In this document: piece by piece, positions 1 to 13,794 of the stretch | Position numbering within the stretch: position 1 is the stretch's first letter | Layout: every line of letters starts with the position of its first letter | From: Bradyrhizobium sp. WBOS07 | GTDB lineage: Bacteria; Pseudomonadota; Alphaproteobacteria; Rhizobiales; Xanthobacteraceae | Assembly: GCF_024585165.1 (NCBI RefSeq) | Contig: NZ_CP029008.1 | Coordinates: 4,669,501-4,733,500 of the forward strand | Direction of reading: 5' to 3' | DNA length: 64,000 nucleotides | Translations under genes and position numbers: made by a program | Notes under the pieces: model-generated | Seen by the model: only the letters and a program-made list of their open reading frames with translations | Databases searched by the model: none | What the model was told of the DNA's origin: nothing

Positions 1-2
1 TC

Positions 3-41
3 CGCAGCCTGGTGCTGCGCGAGCTCCAGGGCTGGATATGA
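3..41 (+). CDS. C-terminal end of a gene entering from the left
   Basis: Twelve codons (R-S-L-V-L-R-E-L-Q-G-W-I) end at a TGA at 39-41. They read in the same direction as the SPFH gene downstream and use GC-ending codons like the rest of the window. Too little is present to name a family. Positions 42-256 hold no further gene that I can support. Confidence 0.3.
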   Translation, partial: RSLVLRELQGWI

Positions 42-256
42 CAGGCGCCTGCACCGCAATATCAACCCTTGCCGCTAGGTTCGCTTCCGCCTCCTTCAGG
101 AGCCTTCCTCCAAACTACATAATCGCCGCCATTCCCCTCCGTCCGTCTTGTGCAGATTGCACTGATGCGAACGTTACGCGCGACCGCTGAACCGGTATGG
201 TCGTGTTCCCGACCAATGACAGCGCGGGAAAGGCCTTTTCCTGCCTTGGAGGAAAT

Positions 257-1261
257 ATGAGCGGTTTCGATATCTTCGCGATTGTTCTGGTCCTGCTCGT
301 CATCGTCACGCTGGTGGCCGGCGTGAAGACGGTGCCGCAGGGCTATGACTGGACCATCGAGCGGTTCGGCAAATACACGCAGACCCTGAGCCCCGGCCTC
401 AATCTGATCGTGCCCTATTTCGATCGTGTCGGGCGCAAGATCAACATGATGGAGCAGGTGATCGACATTCCCGAGCAGGAGGTGATCACCAAGGACAACG
501 CCACCGTGACGGTGGACGGTGTTGCCTTCTACCAGGTGTTCGACGCCGCGAAAGCCAGCTACGAGGTCTCCAACCTGACCCAAGCCATCACCGTCCTGAC
601 CATGACCAACATCCGCTCGGTGATGGGCTCGATGGACCTCGACCAGGTGCTGTCGCATCGTGACGAGATCAACGAGCGCCTGCTCCGCGTTGTCGATGCC
701 GCGGTGTCGCCCTGGGGCGTCAAGGTCAACCGCATCGAGATCAAGGATATCGTGCCGCCCGCCGACCTCGTCGAGGCCATGGGCCGGCAGATGAAGGCCG
801 AGCGCGTCAAGCGCGCCGACATCCTGGCGGCCGAAGGCCAGCGCCAGTCCGAGATCCTGCGCGCCGAGGGCGCCAAGCAGGGCCAGATCCTGCAGGCCGA
901 AGGCCGCAAGGAAGCCGCGTTCCGCGACGCCGAGGCACGCGAACGTTCGGCGGAGGCGGAAGCGAAGGCCACGCAGATGGTGAGCGAAGCCATTGCCAAG
1001 GGCGACGTCGCCGCGTTGAACTATTTCATCGCCGACAAATATATCAAGGCGTTCGGACAGTTTGCGGAGGCGCCGAACCAGAAGATCATCATGCTGCCGA
1101 TCGAGGCCACGAGCATGCTCGGTTCGCTCGCCGGCATCGGCGAGATCGCCAAGGCGACGTTCGGTGAGAGCGCGGCCTCCGGGTCCGCCGCCGCTCGCCG
1201 CCCCGGCTCGGTGCCCCCGACCGGGAGCACGCCGCCGGCGGTGCCGCCGCGGCAGGGATAG
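257..1261 (+). CDS. SPFH/Band 7 (stomatin-like, QmcA type) membrane protein
   Basis: A 334-residue protein. It has one N-terminal membrane segment (about residues 5-25), then a Band 7/SPFH domain starting at GYDWTIERFGKYTQ, then an Ala/Glu-rich coiled coil (about 190-270), and a Pro/Gly-rich tail. Proteins of this type form oligomeric scaffolds in the inner membrane and often work with an NfeD partner in membrane quality control; that is family knowledge. The start at 257 is chosen because GGAGG lies just upstream (about 248-252), whereas the upstream in-frame ATG at 197 has no such site and would add residues ahead of the membrane anchor. An NfeD-type gene follows 53 bp later, so the two are probably one operon. 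Confidence 0.9.
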   Translation: MSGFDIFAIVLVLLVIVTLVAGVKTVPQGYDWTIERFGKYTQTLSPGLNLIVPYFDRVGRKINMMEQVIDIPEQEVITKDNATVTVDGVAFYQVFDAAKASYEVSNLTQAITVLTMTNIRSVMGSMDLDQVLSHRDEINERLLRVVDAAVSPWGVKVNRIEIKDIVPPADLVEAMGRQMKAERVKRADILAAEGQRQSEILRAEGAKQGQILQAEGRKEAAFRDAEARERSAEAEAKATQMVSEAIAKGDVAALNYFIADKYIKAFGQFAEAPNQKIIMLPIEATSMLGSLAGIGEIAKATFGESAASGSAAARRPGSVPPTGSTPPAVPPRQG

Positions 1262-1314
1262 TCACCGGCTCATGGCCCTTCGCCAGGCCTGCGCCAATGA
1301 TGGAAGGTCGCGTC

Positions 1315-1758
1315 ATGACCGACATGTTCGTATCGCTCGGCACCTGGAACTGGCTGATCTTCGGCTTCATCCTGATGGCGCTGGAGGTGTTGGCGCCGGG
1401 CATATTCCTGCTCTGGCTTGGGCTCGCCGCCCTGCTGGTGGGGTTGATCTCGTTCGCCGTGCCCACGTCCTGGCAGCTGCAGCTGGTGATGTTCGCTTTG
1501 TTCGCCGCGGCCGCCGTGCCGGTGTGGCGCCGCCTGGCCCGGCCGAAGCCGGATGCGAGCGCCAGCCCCTTCCTCAACAAGCGCGCCGAGGCCTTACTCG
1601 GGCGTGAGTTCACGCTGGAGAAGCCGATCATCGACGGCAGCGGCACCATGCGCATCGGCGACACCGTGTGGCGCGTGGCAGGCCCCGACACGCCCGCGGG
1701 AACGCGGGTGAAGGTGGTGCAGGTGGATGGTGCCAACCTGACGGTCGCCGCGGCGTAG
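1315..1758 (+). CDS. NfeD family membrane protein
   Basis: A 147-residue protein with two or three hydrophobic segments in the first 65 residues (WLIFGFILMALEVLAPGIFLLWLG and following) and a small soluble C-terminal domain of the OB-fold NfeD type (LGREFTLEKPIIDGSG, then DTVWRVAG). Short NfeD proteins are encoded next to SPFH proteins and are thought to assemble with them in the membrane; the arrangement here fits. ATG 1315 is preferred over ATG 1297 because a GGAAGG site sits 8 bases before it. A strong stem-loop follows the stop codon. Confidence 0.88.
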   Translation: MTDMFVSLGTWNWLIFGFILMALEVLAPGIFLLWLGLAALLVGLISFAVPTSWQLQLVMFALFAAAAVPVWRRLARPKPDASASPFLNKRAEALLGREFTLEKPIIDGSGTMRIGDTVWRVAGPDTPAGTRVKVVQVDGANLTVAAA

Positions 1759-1790
1759 CCTCGCTTACCCTCCAAGGGGGGTAAGCGAGG
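1759..1790. terminator. Stem-loop between convergent genes
   Basis: Perfect 12-base arms (CCTCGCTTACCC and its complement) with an 8-base loop fill the 34 bp between the convergent NfeD and HxlR genes. It can fold on either strand and is likely a shared transcription end, though no clear T-run follows. Confidence 0.55.
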
Positions 1791-1792
1791 CA

Positions 1793-2119
1793 CTACCTCT
1801 TCCACCGCTCCGCAAAGCGGTGCAGCGGCATGACCATCTCGCAGAGGTCCCGTCCCAGCGCCGTCAGTCCATAACCTCCGCCTTCGCCAAGCTCGACGAA
1901 TCCCGCCTCGCGCAGCTCCGTCAGCCGTGCCTGCAGCACCGTCGGCGAGGCCTCGTCGCAGGCGGTGCGCAATGCGCGGGAGGTGAGGGGCCCGCCGCGC
2001 AATTCCCACAATATCCGCAGGCTCCAGCGCCGGCCGAGCAGGTCGAGCAGCGCCATGATCGGCCGTCCGGTGCGCGATCCCCGGACCCGGGGCGTCCTCG
2101 TGTCTGCCTGCTTGGCCAT
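1793..2119 (-). CDS. HxlR family transcriptional regulator
   Basis: A 108-residue protein that is essentially one winged helix-turn-helix domain of the HxlR type: MALLDLLGRRWSLRILWEL near the start, TSRALRTAC and VLQARLTELREAGFV in the recognition part, and a wing around GGGYGLTALG. The conserved N-terminal Cys of redox or aldehyde-sensing HxlR members is not present; the single Cys is in TACDEAS and another near the C terminus. It is divergent from the AhpD-like gene at 2192, with twin palindromes between them, so it most likely represses that gene and itself. Confidence 0.9.
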   Translation of the reverse strand: MAKQADTRTPRVRGSRTGRPIMALLDLLGRRWSLRILWELRGGPLTSRALRTACDEASPTVLQARLTELREAGFVELGEGGGYGLTALGRDLCEMVMPLHRFAERWKR

Positions 2120-2137
2120 CCTGCCCTCTTGCGGTTT

Positions 2138-2176
2138 GCTACAAATAATGTAGCGTCATGCTACGTTAATTGTAGC
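2138..2176. promoter_or_regulatory. Twin palindromic operators for the HxlR regulator
   Basis: Two 17-bp inverted repeats lie in the 72-bp divergent intergenic region: GCTACA-N5-TGTAGC at 2138-2154 and GCTACG-N5-TGTAGC at 2160-2176. Their centres are 22 bp apart, about two helical turns, and the whole block is itself nearly symmetrical. This is the expected arrangement for two cooperatively bound wHTH dimers controlling both promoters. Assignment to the adjacent HxlR protein is inference from position. Confidence 0.7.
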
Positions 2177-2191
2177 AACGAAAGACGGCTC

Positions 2192-2749
2192 ATGTCCCCA
2201 TCCATGCCGCGCATTGCGCCGCTCACCCCGCCTTATCCCCCGGAGATCCAGGGGCAGTTCGACCGCATCATGCGCGGCGCGCCGCCGCTGCTGCTGTTCC
2301 GGGTGATGGCGGGCCACGGCCGCGCTTGGGACAAGTTTCGCGCCGGCGGCTTGCTCGATCCCGGCCCGCTCTCGCTGCGCCAGCGCGAGATCGTCATCGA
2401 CCGCACCTGTGCGCTGAACAAGTGCGAGTATGAATGGGGTGTGCATGTCGCCGTCTTCGCCGGGCCGGCGAAGCTCACCGAGGAGGAAGTGCGCGCGACC
2501 GTCCAAGGCGATGCGATGTCGGCCTGCTGGTCAGCGGCGGAGCAGGCCCTGATCGCAGCCGTCGACGCACTACATCATCGAGCGACGCTGGGTGACGAGG
2601 AATTCGCCGCGCTGTCGACGCATTACGACGAGGCGCAGATCCTGGAGATCATGCTGCTGTGCGGATTCTATCGCACAGTGTCGTACCTGGCGAACGGGCT
2701 GCATTTGCCGCTGGAGGACAAGGCGGCAAGATTTCCGGCCGCACTCTAA
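2192..2749 (+). CDS. Carboxymuconolactone decarboxylase/AhpD-like protein
   Basis: A 185-residue protein of the CMD/AhpD fold. The characteristic helix reads REIVIDRTCALNKCEYEWGVH, with Cys, Glu and His in the usual order, although the two Cys are four residues apart rather than in the CxxC of peroxidase AhpD. A second signature is LLCGFYRTVSYLAN near the C terminus. Members act in peroxide defence or as gamma-carboxymuconolactone decarboxylases; the wide Cys spacing makes a thiol peroxidase role uncertain. ATG 2192 is used because the operators lie just upstream; longer forms would read through them. Confidence 0.85.
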   Translation: MSPSMPRIAPLTPPYPPEIQGQFDRIMRGAPPLLLFRVMAGHGRAWDKFRAGGLLDPGPLSLRQREIVIDRTCALNKCEYEWGVHVAVFAGPAKLTEEEVRATVQGDAMSACWSAAEQALIAAVDALHHRATLGDEEFAALSTHYDEAQILEIMLLCGFYRTVSYLANGLHLPLEDKAARFPAAL

Positions 2750-2784
2750 CCGCCGTCATTGCGAGCGGCGTACTTCACTCTCTC

Positions 2785-2890
2785 GTCATTCCGGGGCGCG
2801 CCACTTGGCGCGAGCCCGGAATCCATCGAGAGACAAACTCTGCGGCCCAATGGATCCCGGGCTCATCGCTTCGCGATGCCCCGGGATGAC
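2785..2890. repeat. Palindromic intergenic repeat, family A copy 1
   Basis: An imperfect inverted repeat of about 105 bp. The outer arms are GTCATTCCGGGGCGCG and its near complement ending CCCCGGGATGAC, with inner arms around CGAGCCCGGAATCCAT. Copies of the same family lie at 53536-53640 and 62628-62731. It ends 3 bp from the kdsD-like stop codon. Confidence 0.85.
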
Positions 2891-2893
2891 GGA

Positions 2894-3907
2894 TCAGGCC
2901 ACGCCCGCCCGCAGCAGGTCGTGCAGATGCACGATGCCGACCACCTTGCCCGCCTCGGTGACGACCAGCGTCGTGATCTTGCGGGTGTTCAGCACCTCGA
3001 TCATCTCGGTGGCGAGCATCGAGGGCGGCACCGTCTTCGGCTGCCTGGTCATGATGTCGTCGACCGCCATCGTCAGCAGGTCGGGCCGCATGTTGATGTG
3101 GCGGCGCAGATCGCCGTCGGTGATGATGCCCGCGATGCCGCCGGCCTCATTGACGATGCAGACGCAGCCGAGGCCCTTGGCCGACATCTCGATCACCGCG
3201 TCCGACATCTTGGTGCCGAGCGGCTTGACCGGGATTTCCGCGCCGGTGCGCATGTAGTCGCGGACGAATTTCAGCATCGCACCCAGCTTGCCGCCGGGGT
3301 GGAAATGCGCGAACTCCAGCGCGGTGAAGCCGCGGCCTTCGAGCAGCGCGATCGCGATCGCGTCGCCGATCGCGGCCTGCATCAGCGTCGAGGTGGTCGG
3401 CGCCAGATTGTGCGGGCAGGCCTCGCGCGCCTTCGGCAACTCGATGACGATGTCGGCGGCCTGGCCCAGCGACGACGACGCGTTCGAGGTCACCGCGATC
3501 ATCGGAATGGCGAAGCGCGCCGAATAGTTGACGAGGTTCTTCATCTCCGGCTGCTCGCCGGACCAGGACAGCGCCATGATGACGTCGTCGGTGGTGATCA
3601 TGCCGAGATCGCCATGGCCGGCCTCGGCGGCGTGCACGAAAAAGGCGGGCGTCCCGGTCGAGGCCAGCGTCGCGGCGATCTTGCGCCCCATATGGCCGGA
3701 TTTGCCGAGCCCGGTGACGATGACGCGGCCCTTGGCGTTGCGGATCATCTCGACCGCTTTGGCAAAGGTCTCGCCCAGCGGGCCGCGCAGGGCGGCTGCG
3801 AGCGCGTTGATGCCGCCGCTCTCCGTCTCCAGGGTGCGGAGCGCGGATTCGACGCTGTCGGGGAGGGGGCCGGATGATGCGGTCATCAGCGGTTTCGAAC
3901 TCGGCAT
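2894..3907 (-). CDS. kdsD: KpsF/GutQ (KdsD) arabinose-5-phosphate isomerase
   Basis: About 337 residues from the chosen start. An N-terminal SIS domain (GRVIVTGLGKSGHMGRKI; ALSWSGEQPEM; LAPTTSTLMQAAIGDAIA) is followed by two CBS domains (about residues 205-337; ending TTLVVTEAGKVVGIVHLHD). The family converts ribulose-5-phosphate to arabinose-5-phosphate for Kdo and lipopolysaccharide synthesis in the cytoplasm. The HFHPGG motif near the SIS-CBS junction is typical of KdsD. Starts at 4009, 3907 and 3886 are all possible; 3907 gives the family's usual length but no start has a strong ribosome site. It is divergent from an outer-membrane beta-barrel gene, which fits an envelope role. Confidence 0.9.
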   Translation of the reverse strand: MPSSKPLMTASSGPLPDSVESALRTLETESGGINALAAALRGPLGETFAKAVEMIRNAKGRVIVTGLGKSGHMGRKIAATLASTGTPAFFVHAAEAGHGDLGMITTDDVIMALSWSGEQPEMKNLVNYSARFAIPMIAVTSNASSSLGQAADIVIELPKAREACPHNLAPTTSTLMQAAIGDAIAIALLEGRGFTALEFAHFHPGGKLGAMLKFVRDYMRTGAEIPVKPLGTKMSDAVIEMSAKGLGCVCIVNEAGGIAGIITDGDLRRHINMRPDLLTMAVDDIMTRQPKTVPPSMLATEMIEVLNTRKITTLVVTEAGKVVGIVHLHDLLRAGVA

Positions 3908-4001
3908 GCTCTGGTCCAGGGAGGAGGGGTCGCCCGTCGGCGCCTCATTAGCACGCCGGGGCTCCGGAGGCGACGCGCCGGCCTCGGCCCTCAACCGGTC
4001 A

Positions 4002-4028
4002 TTAACCATAATTGTTTAACTCCATTAA
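4002..4028. promoter_or_regulatory. Cluster of TTAA half-sites, possible CtrA-type region
   Basis: Three TTAA-containing half-sites lie within 27 bp between the divergent kdsD and beta-barrel genes: TTAACCAT at 4002, TTTAAC at 4015 and ATTAACG at 4024. TTAACCAT is the half-site bound by CtrA in alphaproteobacteria, but no TTAA-N7-TTAA full site is present. The region is AT-rich against a GC-rich background, so it is probably a promoter whichever regulator acts. Confidence 0.3.
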
Positions 4029-4094
4029 CGATGGTTCCCGCCAGCCGGTGGGCGCGATCGTGAAAGTGTTTGATTTCGTTGGAGTTATTCCATC

Positions 4095-5852
4095 GTGGGG
4101 TCGTCTCCTGGCACCGGCCGGAGCAAACGCGCGCAATTCCTGCGCGCGGCTTTGCCGTGTCTTGTCCCCTGCCTTGTGCTGACGGCCCTCGAAACTACCC
4201 CCGCGGCGGCCCAGAGCCTCACGCCCGATCTGTTCAATCCCAACCGCGGCGGCTTCGCCTCGCCCGAGACGCTGCCGACCCGTCGCACGGCGGGTGTGCC
4301 GCAGGCGCCGTCGGACGCGTTGCCGGCGCTGCCCGATCCCAGTGCCGATCCGCGCAAGGCGCGCGAGAAGCCGGCGGCCTCCCGCATCGGCCAGGTCCCG
4401 ACCTATGGCCTTCCCGCCGCCACCGGCGCGAGCGGCTCCGGCTACGACTCGCTCAACCGCAAGCGGCAGCAGCCCAAGCTGTATCCCGGCCAGCCGAAGC
4501 CGAAGCGCGCGGCCGGTCCCGGCTCGCCGGTGCCGACCACAGCGCCGCCGCCGGCCACACTCGGCCTGCCGAAGATTGCACCGCCTCCGTCTGCGTCCGC
4601 CAACAAGGCGCCGGTGCCGGCGGCGATGGCGGGCACCGTGCCCGGCCAGCCGCTGCGGCGCCGTCTCAAGGCCGATGACGATCCGTTCGGAGCCGTCGGC
4701 GACTATGCCGGCAGCTTCCTGATCAAGGGCGGGCTCGAGCTCTCCACCGGCTACGACACCAATCCGACGCGCCTCAACAGGCCGGTCGGATCGCCGGTCT
4801 ACGTCGTTGCACCGGATCTCCTGGTGATGTCCGACTGGGAGCGCCACGCGCTGGTGGCCGACCTGCGCGGCTCGTTCTCCGGCTACACCAACAACATGCC
4901 GGCGACGATCAACGGTCTTGCCTCGCCTTCGCCGGTCGAGGCCAACCGCCCGGATTTCACCGGCCATGTCGACGGCCGGCTCGACGTCGACCGCGACCTC
5001 AAGCTGACCTCGCAGCTGCGCCTGCGCCTCGCCACCGACAACCCCGGCAGCCCGAACGTGCAGGCCGGCCTGCAGAGATATCCCGTTTATGCCGCCTACG
5101 GCACCACGGTCGGCTTCGACCAGACCTTCAATCGTTTCCAGGTTGCCGCCGGCGCCACCGTCGATCGCACCGCCTACACGGACTCGAAGCTCACCGACGG
5201 GTCGACCTTCAGCAACGACGACCGTAACTTCAACCAGTATGGCGGCGTCGGGCGTTTCTCTTACGATCTGAAGCCGGGGCTGAAGCCGTTCGTCGAGATC
5301 CAGGGCGACACCCGCGTCCACGACCAGGCCGCCGACCGCAACGGCTACTTCCGCGATTCAAACGGCGGCTACGCCAAGGTCGGCTCGTCCTTCGAGTTCT
5401 CGCGCATCCTCACCGGCGAGATCTCGGTCGGCTATGCCGCGCGCAACTACACCGACCCGCGCCTCAGCCAGCTCGCAGGCTTCCTCACCACGGGCTCGCT
5501 GATCTGGAATGCGAGCGGGCTGACCACGGTGAAGTTCTTCACCGACACGCAGATCGCGGAGACCACGGTCGCCGGCTCCTCCGGCGTTCTGGTGCGCACT
5601 TACTCCGCCGAAGTCGACCACGACTTCCGCCGCTGGCTCACCGGCATCGGCAAGTTTACCTACGGCACGCTCGACTACCAGGGTCAGAACCGCAACGACA
5701 AGACCTACTCGTTCGAAAGCAACTTGATATACAAGCTCAACCGCAACATCTGGGTGAAGGGCACGCTGCGTCACGACATCCTGGAGTCGAGCGTGGCGGG
5801 CTCGAGCTCGCAGGGGACGGTGGTGCTGGTCGGGGTGAGGTTGCAGAACTAG
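4095..5852 (+). CDS. Secreted outer-membrane beta-barrel protein
   Basis: A 585-residue protein beginning with a signal peptide (hydrophobic stretch then TTPAAAQS, cleavage near residue 40). Residues 45-180 are Pro/Ala-rich and low in complexity. From about residue 195 (GGLELSTGYDTNPTR) onward it has alternating aromatic and polar residues of beta-strands (SYDLKPGLKPFVEIQGD, GEISVGYAARNY, RNIWVKGTLRHDIL) and ends in a short hydrophobic strand, LVGVRLQN. This matches the outer-membrane beta-barrel (BBP2) type often found in Bradyrhizobium. The start is GTG at 4095 with TTGGAG about 10 bases upstream. Substrate is unknown. Confidence 0.8.
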   Translation: MGSSPGTGRSKRAQFLRAALPCLVPCLVLTALETTPAAAQSLTPDLFNPNRGGFASPETLPTRRTAGVPQAPSDALPALPDPSADPRKAREKPAASRIGQVPTYGLPAATGASGSGYDSLNRKRQQPKLYPGQPKPKRAAGPGSPVPTTAPPPATLGLPKIAPPPSASANKAPVPAAMAGTVPGQPLRRRLKADDDPFGAVGDYAGSFLIKGGLELSTGYDTNPTRLNRPVGSPVYVVAPDLLVMSDWERHALVADLRGSFSGYTNNMPATINGLASPSPVEANRPDFTGHVDGRLDVDRDLKLTSQLRLRLATDNPGSPNVQAGLQRYPVYAAYGTTVGFDQTFNRFQVAAGATVDRTAYTDSKLTDGSTFSNDDRNFNQYGGVGRFSYDLKPGLKPFVEIQGDTRVHDQAADRNGYFRDSNGGYAKVGSSFEFSRILTGEISVGYAARNYTDPRLSQLAGFLTTGSLIWNASGLTTVKFFTDTQIAETTVAGSSGVLVRTYSAEVDHDFRRWLTGIGKFTYGTLDYQGQNRNDKTYSFESNLIYKLNRNIWVKGTLRHDILESSVAGSSSQGTVVLVGVRLQN

Positions 5853-5918
5853 GGCGGGCGTTACCCGCGTCTGAGCGCATGGAGCTGTTCCGGGCTTTGC
5901 TCTCGCTGCTCACTCCGC

Positions 5919-6019
5919 TGTCATGCCCCGGCTTGACCGGGGCATCCAGTACGCCGCGGCCTATCCGTATACGTTTGATGTCTCTATACTGGATCGCCCG
6001 GTCAAGCCGGGCGACGACA
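5919..6019. repeat. Palindromic intergenic repeat, family B copy 1
   Basis: Two hairpin arms, TGTCATGCCCCGGCTTGACC to the left and GGTCAAGCCGGGCGACGACA to the right, are separated by a variable middle with TCCAGTA/TACTGGA arms. A second copy is at 56141-56244. It lies between the convergent beta-barrel and gltD genes and may serve as a transcription end. Confidence 0.85.
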
Positions 6020-6050
6020 CTGTTTGCTGGTTTGGCGGCGACGCAAAAAC

Positions 6051-7502
<1,452 letters not shown>

Positions 7503-7548
7503 TAAACCCGAAGTCCCTGCCGGCTAATTCGTCTGTTGTTTCCTCAAC

Positions 7549-7634
7549 CGTCATTGCGAGGAGCGAAGCGACGAAGCAATCCAGTCTGCTACTGAGGAGA
7601 AAGTCTGGATTGCTTCGCTGCGCTCGCAATGACG
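7549..7634. repeat. Palindromic intergenic repeat, family C
   Basis: A long inverted repeat: CGTCATTGCGAGGAGCGAAG and AAGCAATCCAG on the left are mirrored by CTGGATTGCTTCG and CTCGCAATGACG on the right, around a loop of about 15 bases. It lies between gltB and gltD inside the presumed operon and could form an mRNA hairpin that affects the relative amounts of the two subunits. Confidence 0.85.
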
Positions 7635-7646
7635 GGGTGTGATGCC

Positions 7647-12392
<4,746 letters not shown>

Positions 12393-12479
12393 TGTTCCTG
12401 TCCTCTCCATGCGGCAAGCTGCCTCACCGCCATCTTCGGCGCACCTTGGGCGTTCCGCGGCACCCGCCTCTGGGTTACC

Positions 12480-12640
12480 GCTCGTCCGCTAGCGAGCCGC
12501 ATTTTCTTAAATTCAGGCCTAGGCGTTCTTCGTCCCCGAGAACGGCTTTGCCTGGTACCTTCCTGGGTCCCGAGAGCACCAGGATTCGCTGCAATCCCTG
12601 TGCCGGGATCGCGAGCAAAATTGAGACAGTCTTCCTGTCC
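12480..12640 (-). promoter_or_regulatory. Structured 5' leader candidate of gltB
   Basis: The stretch upstream of gltB has several stem-loops on either strand. The best is 12568-12608: nested arms TCCCG/CGGGA, GCAC/GTGC and GGATT/AATCC around a 6-base loop. Others are CGTTCT/AGAACG at 12524-12544, GCTCG/CGAGC at about 12480-12497, and a 15-bp palindrome GACAG-N5-CTGTC at 12625-12639 that looks more like an operator. They would fall in a leader of roughly 90-230 nucleotides. I do not recognise a known riboswitch. The rest of the 475-bp gap (12641-12885) shows nothing clear beyond the start site of the next gene. Confidence 0.4.
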
Positions 12641-12885
12641 TAACCATCACCTTGCCAAATTTTTGTCTAGCACACAAGCGTCCGGAAGTCCCGATTCCCC
12701 TCAAGTCGATCGATCGCTTTCCAAAAGTTGCGCAGCCGCGGTTTTGAAGGGAACGCGCCCTGATCCGGCCCTGCGGACGCCGGAATCCTCAATGAAGCTT
12801 CGCCTTGGCCCTTCGAACCGAGCGCCACGCCGTCAGAAGCGAAAGAACGCTAGGCATCCGGGGGCCTGACAGGAGCGTATCGACC

Positions 12886-13656
12886 ATGAAGTTTTTCACA
12901 GGATGTGTGACCGCTGCCGCGCTGGTGCTGGCTGCAACCACCGCGCGGGCCCAGGTTCCCGCCGTCGGTATCGGGGGTGGGGGCTATATCGCGGTGTCGG
13001 ATTTCGACGGACCGTACGGGCCGGGCGAAGCCGCGCCACCCCCGCCGCCGCGTTACGGCTACGGTTATGGCTATGAGGAGCGCGGCCCGGCGCCTGCGCT
13101 GTTGCCGGCCACCGAGGTCTATGCGGTCCTGCGCGACAACGGCTTCTCGCCGCTCGGCATCCCGCGCCTGCGCGGCAGCGTCTACACGATCGCGGTGATC
13201 GACCGCCGCGGCGACGATGGCCGGCTCGTGATCGACGCCCGCGATGGCCGGATCATCCGCTTCCTGCCGGCCGCTGACGCCTACGGCATGGCACCCGCCT
13301 TTGAGGAACGCGCGGTCGCCCCTTACGGGCCGCACACCGCGCTGCCGCCGCCAACCATGGTCCGCAGCGGCCCGCCGCGCCCGCCGGCCGCGATCCCGCA
13401 TGTGGCAAGCCGCGCCGTGCCGCTGCCGAAGGCCGCCCCGCGGCGCGGCGAGAGGCCGGCGGCCGTCGCCAGGCCGGCCGAGCCCGCGCCGCAGCAGGCT
13501 CGCGCGCCGCAGGCTCCCGCACAGCAGACCGCTGCCGTGCAAGCAAAGCCAGCCGAGGCCGCACCGGAAGCCGCCGCGCCGACCGTCGGCCAAGCCAAGC
13601 CGGCCCCGGCGATCCTGCCCACGCAGGAGATGCCGGCCGCGCAAGGGCTGGATTAG
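12886..13656 (+). CDS. Secreted proline/alanine-rich protein of unknown function
   Basis: A 256-residue protein. A signal peptide (MKFFTGCVTAAALVLAATTARAQ) leads into a Gly/Tyr/Pro-rich linker (residues 28-65), a compact region of about 65 residues (VYAVLRDNGFSPLGIPRLRG...GRLVIDARDGRIIRFLPA) that resembles a PepSY/propeptide-like fold, and then a 120-residue Pro/Ala/Gln-rich disordered tail. ATG 12886 is preceded by AGGAG at 12871. I cannot name a function; a periplasmic or cell-envelope-associated role is likely. Confidence 0.75.
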   Translation: MKFFTGCVTAAALVLAATTARAQVPAVGIGGGGYIAVSDFDGPYGPGEAAPPPPPRYGYGYGYEERGPAPALLPATEVYAVLRDNGFSPLGIPRLRGSVYTIAVIDRRGDDGRLVIDARDGRIIRFLPAADAYGMAPAFEERAVAPYGPHTALPPPTMVRSGPPRPPAAIPHVASRAVPLPKAAPRRGERPAAVARPAEPAPQQARAPQAPAQQTAAVQAKPAEAAPEAAAPTVGQAKPAPAILPTQEMPAAQGLD

Positions 13657-13694
13657 CGCTGCGAGTCTGGCGCGACGGCACCAGCCACACCAAC

Positions 13695-13726
13695 GGTGTC
13701 ATCCCCGCGTTCGCGGGGACGACACC
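13695..13726. repeat. Short hairpin repeat (GTCATCCCCGCG type)
   Basis: Arms GGTGTC and GACACC enclose CCCCGCG and CGCGGGG. This compact, nearly perfect hairpin follows the secreted-protein gene and looks like a small member of the dispersed palindromes of this genome; it may end that transcript. Confidence 0.6.
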
Positions 13727-13740
13727 GGGAGAGATTGAGC

Positions 13741-13771
13741 AAAACAAAAAGCGCCCGAAAATTTCGGGCGC
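13741..13771 (-). terminator. Rho-independent terminator of the minus-strand hydrolase
   Basis: GCGCCCGAAA and TTTCGGGCGC form a perfect stem at 13751-13771; on the minus strand it is followed by TTTTTGTTTT. It sits 24 bp after the stop codon of the hydrolase gene at 13795. Confidence 0.85.
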
Positions 13772-13794
13772 TTCGGCATAAAGGCGGCCTCACC

